NCBI RefSeq assembly: GCF_022008365.1
Contig: NZ_JAIRBA010000027.1
Coordinates: 1 to 56,942 of the forward strand
From: Aequorivita vitellina
GTDB lineage: Bacteria; Bacteroidota; Bacteroidia; Flavobacteriales; Flavobacteriaceae
Length of the DNA stretch: 56,942 nucleotides
Direction: 5' to 3'
Part shown: in pieces, positions 52,240 to 56,942 of the stretch
Layout: the number at the start of each line of letters is the position of its first letter
Numbering within the stretch: position 1 is the first letter of the stretch
The notes under the pieces: model-generated
Database searches by the model: none
What the model was told of the DNA's origin: nothing
The model's input: the letters and a program-made list of their open reading frames with translations, nothing else
Program-made: the position numbers and the translations under genes

Positions 52240-53568
52240 GTGTATTTCCAGCTGCTAGCGTTTCATATCGCTTTGGGCTTTGCTGTTTATACCTTTAATG
52301 CATTATCAAAATATTATTTGATTGCAATTTGTTTTTACTTCCTATACCGAATTGTCTCTAATTCAAATAGGAAAGACGAGGTGTTATTAGCGGCAGGCTA
52401 TATTACGGGTTTTGAGGTTTTGTCGCGTATGACGGGGGGTGCCATTAGTTACGAATTTTCAAAATACGCGGTAATTGGGTTTGTGCTAATAGGGATGTTT
52501 TACAAAGGCTTTAAACTAACTTCCCTGCCATATTTTATTTATATACTGCTCTTAATTCCAGGGATCGTGTTTTCGGCTATTAACCTTAGCTATGAGGCAA
52601 AAGTGGGGAATGCCATAGGGTTTAACTTAAGTGGTCCGGTTTGTTTAGGAATTGCTGCCCTCTACTGTTACGATAGGAAGATACCGATAGCCCGCTTACA
52701 AACAATCTTATTGGCGGTGCTATTGCCTATTGTATCAATTACTGTTTATTTATTTCTGTATTCCCCGAGTATTCGTGATGTACTTACGGGAACGGCTTCT
52801 AATTTCGCTGCTTCGGGCGGATTTGGTCCCAATCAAGTTTCGACAGTATTAGGATTGGGGGCGTTTATTCTTTTTACACGGGTATTTACAATTAAAAACA
52901 GACTTTTTAATATTGTGGATATTGCGCTCTTGGGGTTAATTGGCTACCGTGCCCTTATCACTTTTTCACGGGGAGGCGTATTAACCGCCATAGCGTGTGC
53001 CGTTTTGTTTTTAATTGCATTGTATTTAAAATCGGGTGTAAAACAAAAAGTAAATTTGTTGCCCAAGATAATTGTTATGGCTTCTGTGATTATCGGGGTT
53101 TGGGTTGTAAGTTCGTTTGCTACTATGGGCTTGATAGAAAATAGATACGCCAATGAAGACGCCAGAGGAAGGGAAAAGGGAGATGTAGGCACCGGAAGGG
53201 CTGCACTATTTGAAACTGAATTGGAAGCTTTTAAAGAGGCGCCCTTTACCGGAATAGGGGTAGGCAAATCTAAAGAATACAGGGAAAAACGCACTAATAT
53301 TGAAGCTGCCAGCCATAACGAGATAAGCCGGTTATTATCGGAACACGGGTTATTTGGAATTTTAGCCTTGCTAATATTGCTCATAACACCTTTAGCCTTT
53401 GGATTGCAACACAGATCTAATATATATTTATACGCCTTTTTGTGCTTTTGGTTTTTTACTATTAACCATTCCGCTATGCGGATTGCAGCCCCAGCCTTTA
53501 TATATGCCTTAAGTTTGTTGAAGATAGATTATGCATCAAAGAAAAAAACTGCTCTACATAGGAAATAA
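52240..53568 (+). CDS. O-antigen ligase/polymerase-like membrane protein (Wzy_C)
   Basis: This 442-residue protein has about ten or eleven hydrophobic segments and one large hydrophilic loop near 300-375, the layout of O-antigen ligases and Wzy polymerases. The loop carries the Wzy_C signature: GTGRAALFETELEAFKEAPF (about 326-345), TGIGVGKSKEY and ASHNEISRLLSEHGLFG (about 366-382), including the functional His of the family. The start is GTG at 52240. With an ABC exporter in the same cluster a WaaL-type ligase fits better than a polymerase, but Wza/Wzc nearby keeps the polymerase option open. It overlaps the next gene by 38 bases. Confidence 0.85.
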   Translation: MYFQLLAFHIALGFAVYTFNALSKYYLIAICFYFLYRIVSNSNRKDEVLLAAGYITGFEVLSRMTGGAISYEFSKYAVIGFVLIGMFYKGFKLTSLPYFIYILLLIPGIVFSAINLSYEAKVGNAIGFNLSGPVCLGIAALYCYDRKIPIARLQTILLAVLLPIVSITVYLFLYSPSIRDVLTGTASNFAASGGFGPNQVSTVLGLGAFILFTRVFTIKNRLFNIVDIALLGLIGYRALITFSRGGVLTAIACAVLFLIALYLKSGVKQKVNLLPKIIVMASVIIGVWVVSSFATMGLIENRYANEDARGREKGDVGTGRAALFETELEAFKEAPFTGIGVGKSKEYREKRTNIEAASHNEISRLLSEHGLFGILALLILLITPLAFGLQHRSNIYLYAFLCFWFFTINHSAMRIAAPAFIYALSLLKIDYASKKKTALHRK

Positions 53569-54562
53569 ACTGGTCGTCCACGGAAAGCCTCCTACTGCTA
53601 TCGATTTGCTCTCAGGAAAACTGCAGGAGGAAGGATATTCCGTAATTACAGCTTCTTCTAAATCAAATAGAATAAGCAGGATGATTGCTATGGTATTCAT
53701 TACTATCAAAAACCGAAACATCGTTGATTTCGTTTTAATCGACACCTACAGCACCCAAAATTTTTATTACGCCGTTGTTATAGGATGGTTATGTCGCTTG
53801 TTTAAATTGCCCTATATACCTATTTTGCACGGTGGAAATCTTCCGGAGAGATTGAAAAGTAACAAAGGGTTTAGCAAAAGTCTTTTTGGAAAGGCCTACA
53901 AAAATGTAGCTCCTTCAAAGTATATACTGGAGCAGTTTAAATTGCAAGGGTTTAAAAATGTAGTTTATATTCCCAATACTTTAGAAATCAAAAACTACCC
54001 ATTTCAGTTTAGAAAATCCGTAACCCCCAAGTTATTATGGGTGCGTTCCTTTTCTGAAATATACAATCCGTTGTTGGCTTTGGAAATAGTTGAAATGCTT
54101 AAGATAAACGGACACGATGTATCCCTCTGTATGGTTGGTCCCGACAAGGATGGTTCCATGGCACGTTGTAAAAAAGTTGCTTTGGAATTAAATTTACCTA
54201 TTACTTTTCCTGGAATTTTAGCGAAGGATAAATGGGTTTACCTTTCAAAAAAATACGATATATTTATCAATACAACCAATTTCGACAATATGCCGGTAAG
54301 CGTAATGGAAGCGATGGCTTTAGGTCTGCCGGTGGTTTCAACAAATGTGGGGGGGATGTCTTTTTTAATTGAAAGTGAAATAGATGGTGTTTTGGTCCCG
54401 CCAAATAATCCTGAAATGTTTCTGAATGCTATTGAAGATGTATGTTCTAATGCTACTAAAGTAGAAGAAATAACAAAAAACGCACGCATCAAAGTCGAGC
54501 AATTCGATTGGCAAAAAATAAAACATAGTTGGATGGAGCTTATGAGAGGGGATGAAAATTGA
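53531..54562 (+). CDS. Family 4 glycosyltransferase
   Basis: This 343-residue GT-B enzyme has the N-terminus KKLLYIGNKLVVHGKPPTAI and YIPILHGGNLPERL (about 95-108), where the acceptor loop His is expected. The donor domain has KLLWVRSFSEIYNPLLALEI (about 166-185) and INTTNFDNMPVSVMEAMALGLPVVSTN (about 245-271). It begins 38 bases inside the ligase-like gene. It is the last glycosyltransferase before the initiating transferase gene, from which a heptamer-repeat spacer separates it. Confidence 0.9.
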   Translation: MHQRKKLLYIGNKLVVHGKPPTAIDLLSGKLQEEGYSVITASSKSNRISRMIAMVFITIKNRNIVDFVLIDTYSTQNFYYAVVIGWLCRLFKLPYIPILHGGNLPERLKSNKGFSKSLFGKAYKNVAPSKYILEQFKLQGFKNVVYIPNTLEIKNYPFQFRKSVTPKLLWVRSFSEIYNPLLALEIVEMLKINGHDVSLCMVGPDKDGSMARCKKVALELNLPITFPGILAKDKWVYLSKKYDIFINTTNFDNMPVSVMEAMALGLPVVSTNVGGMSFLIESEIDGVLVPPNNPEMFLNAIEDVCSNATKVEEITKNARIKVEQFDWQKIKHSWMELMRGDEN

Positions 54563-54575
54563 GTAAATTTGAAGT

Positions 54576-54612
54576 GGAGACTTGAGATTTGAGATGTGAG
54601 ATTTGAGATGTG
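54576..54612. repeat. Heptamer repeat (GAGATTT orientation)
   Basis: TTGAGATTTGAGATGTGAG and further units match the reverse complement of the AAATCTC heptamer arrays at 18671 and 28594. It fills most of the gap between the last glycosyltransferase gene and the initiating transferase gene. Confidence 0.8.
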
Positions 54613-54688
54613 TGTAGGTCCCTATTATAGTTTAACTACAGAGACACAGAGAGTTTTATAAATAAAAAACGGTCAATGCTATTTATGC

Positions 54689-56110
54689 ATGGACAAACCA
54701 ACAACCCACATCCGAATAATGGCCAAAAGCAGTATTCATTTTGATATTTCTGAAAGAAAAGTACTCTTGCGTATATTGGATATTGCTCATGTACTGGCCT
54801 TGCTGTATGTGATGGGGATTGCTTTCGATTTTGATTATTTTAAAATCAATTCCGAACACTGGATGTGGTCTATAGTATTAACCGTCTATCTTACCGTCTT
54901 TGCCACTATTTTTGAACTTTACGATCTGCAGAAAGCAAGTAGATTTAATGTGGTAGTAAAAAACGTAATTATCACTTCATCGGTTACGGTTTTATTCTAT
55001 TTGCTTACCCCATTTTACACTCCTACATTGCCATCAAATAGATTGCAAATAGTGTATTTCTTTCTCGCTATAAACGTAGCTTTATTGGTTTGGCGGTATG
55101 CGTATATAACCCTTATTTCAACTCCCCGTTTTTATAAAAGGGTAATTCTTATAGCCCACGTGCAAGAGGTAAATACCATAGTGGCATCACTTCAAAAATC
55201 TGACCCTAACTATAGGGTTGTAGGGTATTTTAATACCGCTCCCAGCGATGGGAGAATTATCCACAACTTAGAATTAGACGCCATAACGTTCCCCGAAATA
55301 AACAAAATGGCCGAAGAAAAAACCGTATCTGAAGTAGTAGTGGGCACCCCGCTATCTGAAGGAATGACTGTAGCACTCAACAGGCAATTGATAAAGTTAT
55401 TGGAAAACGGAATCCCAATCCGCGAATACACCCAGGTATATGAAGAATTGACCCACCGCATTCCGGTACAGCACGTAGAAAAAGATTTTTATCGCTACTT
55501 TCCTTTTAGCCGAAGTAACCAAAATAAATTATACCTTTTTTACAGCCGAATTTCCGATTTGTTTATCTCAGTTTTAGGGCTTGCTTTTGGCTTGTTGCTT
55601 TTACCCTTGTTTTTAATAGGAAATTTACTGGGAAATAGAGGCTCTTTGCTTTACACCCAAAAACGGGTTGGTAAAAACGGCAAACGTTTTAAAATCTATA
55701 AATTGCGAAGTATGGTGAAAAATGCTGAAACATACGGCGCCCAATTCGCAAAGGTAAAAGACAAACGCGTTACAAAGTTTGGTCGTTTTTTAAGGCGCTC
55801 CCGATTAGATGAAATCCCTCAATTTATAAATGTAATAAAAGGTGAAATGAGCATCATCGGTCCCCGTCCCGAGCGCCCAGAGTTTGTAAAAGACTTAATT
55901 AAAAAAATACCCTTTTATGAAGTCCGCCACCTCGTAAAACCCGGTTTAACAGGTTGGGCACAGGTAAACGCAGAATATGGTTCCAGCAATGAGGACGCTT
56001 TGGAAAAACTGCAATACGATTTGTACTATATGAAACACCGAAGCTTTTTTCTCGATATTACTATAATGGTAAAAACCCTTAGCACGATTTTGTTTTATAG
56101 GGGACAGTAA
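54689..56110 (+). CDS. Undecaprenyl-phosphate sugar phosphotransferase (WcaJ/WbaP-type)
   Basis: This 473-residue polyprenyl-phosphate hexose-1-phosphate transferase would start the repeat unit by loading the first sugar phosphate on undecaprenyl phosphate. Four N-terminal membrane helices lie at about 30-140. A Rossmann-like CoA-binding domain follows (about 148-255). A re-entrant helix (about 288-312) leads into the catalytic Bac_transf domain: TQKRVGKNGKRFKIYKLRSM, then RRSRLDEIPQFINVIKGEMS with the catalytic Asp-Glu, IGPRPERPEF and KPGLTGWAQVN. An alternative start is codon 11 (54719). A heptamer-repeat spacer separates it from the glycosyltransferase gene upstream. Confidence 0.93.
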   Translation: MDKPTTHIRIMAKSSIHFDISERKVLLRILDIAHVLALLYVMGIAFDFDYFKINSEHWMWSIVLTVYLTVFATIFELYDLQKASRFNVVVKNVIITSSVTVLFYLLTPFYTPTLPSNRLQIVYFFLAINVALLVWRYAYITLISTPRFYKRVILIAHVQEVNTIVASLQKSDPNYRVVGYFNTAPSDGRIIHNLELDAITFPEINKMAEEKTVSEVVVGTPLSEGMTVALNRQLIKLLENGIPIREYTQVYEELTHRIPVQHVEKDFYRYFPFSRSNQNKLYLFYSRISDLFISVLGLAFGLLLLPLFLIGNLLGNRGSLLYTQKRVGKNGKRFKIYKLRSMVKNAETYGAQFAKVKDKRVTKFGRFLRRSRLDEIPQFINVIKGEMSIIGPRPERPEFVKDLIKKIPFYEVRHLVKPGLTGWAQVNAEYGSSNEDALEKLQYDLYYMKHRSFFLDITIMVKTLSTILFYRGQ

Positions 56111-56244
56111 AACTGGACTCACGATAAACTGGAAAAAAGAACCATCACTTTTAGACCCACAACCAATCAGAAACGGGTACCAGAACTTGACCTTTTGAAT
56201 CAAAATTTAACTAGTTAAATCCATCTGCACGGCTAGTTCATAGT

Positions 56245-56276
56245 AAAGCCATAGCAAAGCCATACCAAAGCCATTA
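56245..56276. repeat. Three 11-bp tandem units (AAAGCCATANC)
   Basis: AAAGCCATAGC, AAAGCCATACC and AAAGCCATTA follow directly on one another, about 130 bases after the initiating transferase stop. The rest of the gap 56111-56365 shows no gene and no clear terminator. Confidence 0.6.
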
Positions 56277-56365
56277 AATTGTAGGAAAACAACTGTTTAT
56301 TCCTACAGATTTTAGTTTGCAGAAATTAAAAGGCGAATAAATGCTGGGAAGCCTTGGTTTTATGG

Positions 56366-56942
56366 AAACATCCCCCAAAATCCCCCTTGAAAGGAGAACT
56401 TTTTGGCCAGTGCTTGAGTTGGGGGTATGGGGGGTTGGACTTGCTTTTAGTTTTGGGTTGATGGTTTTAATTAAATCTTGGCGAAACATCCCCCTAAATC
56501 CCCTTCGAAGGGGGACTTTTGGCCTGTGCTTGAGTTGAGGGCATGGGTGTTTTGGACATGATTTTCGCTTTAAATACGGTGATCTTAAATCTAACTTCAT
56601 TATAAATAGAATCCGAATCTAGCTCCTCCCTTTGAAGGGAGGTTGGGTGGGATGTTTTTTTTGGGGGTTGTTGGTTTTGATTAAATCTCGGCGAAACATC
56701 CCCCTAAATCCCCCCTTCGAAGGGGGACTTTTTGGCCTGTGATTAGGTTGGGGGTTTGGGTGTTTTTGGGTTTACTTTTCGCTTTGAATATGGTGCTCAT
56801 AAATCTAACAACATTATAAATCAAATCTGAATCTAGCCCCTCCCTTCGAAGGGAGGCTGGGTGGAATGTTCTTTGTTTTGGGATTGTGGGTTTTGATTTA
56901 ACCTTGTGAAACATCCCCCTAAATCCCCCTTCAAAGGGGGAC
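56366..56942. repeat. Second copy of the 176-bp repeat array, cut by the window end
   Basis: Elements lie at 56366-56455 (left part only), 56484-56657, 56694-56870 and from 56909 to the window end. They have the same AAACATCC/GGATGTTT ends, paired hairpins, inner text and orientation as the array at 23002-25146. Spacing is 210-215 bp. This array follows the polysaccharide locus on its right side, so the two arrays are direct repeats bracketing it. Confidence 0.92.

Noticed and set aside
52240-53568. Wzx flippase
   Set aside because: The protein has the large loop and HNE-type motif of ligases/polymerases, not the even 12-14 helix MATE-like pattern of flippases.
1-56942. tRNA, rRNA genes and insertion sequences
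   Set aside because: I saw no tRNA cloverleaf, rRNA core sequence or transposase frame anywhere in the window. I could not run a dedicated search.

Overview
The window looks like a chromosome segment of a Bacteroidota bacterium, most probably a member of the Flavobacteriaceae. The signs are AT-rich coding sequence, A-rich start regions without clear Shine-Dalgarno sites, TAnnTTTG-type promoter motifs, signal peptides ending in AQ or GQ, an S46 dipeptidyl peptidase, a TonB-dependent receptor with a carboxypeptidase-D-like N-terminal extension, and lineage-typical DUF4251 and TPR-plus-HTH proteins. I cannot name the species.

Layout. Bases 1-19600 are mostly housekeeping or accessory core: an S46 peptidase, a DUF808 membrane protein, an unknown membrane-anchored protein upstream of a haem-type TonB receptor, a tiny basic protein, a STAS protein, an ABC-F ATPase with a structured leader, a soluble multi-PAS histidine kinase with a lone receiver, an FMN reductase, DUF4251 and bacterial-PH proteins, a DUF3037/HipA-like kinase pair in which the kinase is broken, a K+/H+ antiporter, an esterase relic, a DUF3124 lipoprotein and yaaA. 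Bases 19716-22982 encode the outer-membrane export lipoprotein (Wza-like) and the tyrosine kinase/co-polymerase (Wzc-like).

Bases 23002-25146 hold an array of about 176-bp repeats with hairpin-bearing inverted ends, at a tandem period of about 214 bp. A DUF559 (Vsr-like) nuclease gene lies inside the array. A TPR/HTH regulator follows on the minus strand. Bases 27335-56110 are a large surface-polysaccharide locus, all on the plus strand and with many 4-bp overlaps. It contains an ABC exporter (Wzm/Wzt-like), about sixteen glycosyltransferases, two methyltransferases, a sialic acid pathway (neuA, neuB, neuC), an O-antigen ligase/polymerase-like membrane protein and a WcaJ/WbaP-type initiating phosphoglycosyltransferase. 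A second array of the same repeat, in the same orientation, starts at 56366 and runs off the window, so the locus is bracketed by direct repeats.

Working model (inference). The initiating transferase loads the first sugar phosphate on undecaprenyl phosphate. The glycosyltransferases extend it, and NeuC-NeuB-NeuA supply CMP-sialic acid. Methyltransferases may decorate or cap the chain. Wzm/Wzt export the lipid-linked glycan, and the WaaL-like protein or the Wza/Wzc pair place it on the surface. No flippase of the Wzx type and no recognisable sialyltransferase family is visible. The most interesting unexplained element is the REPIN-like repeat family with its embedded DUF559 nuclease. A second pattern, AAATCTC heptamer arrays beside a decayed S23 four-helix-bundle gene, may be a parallel case.
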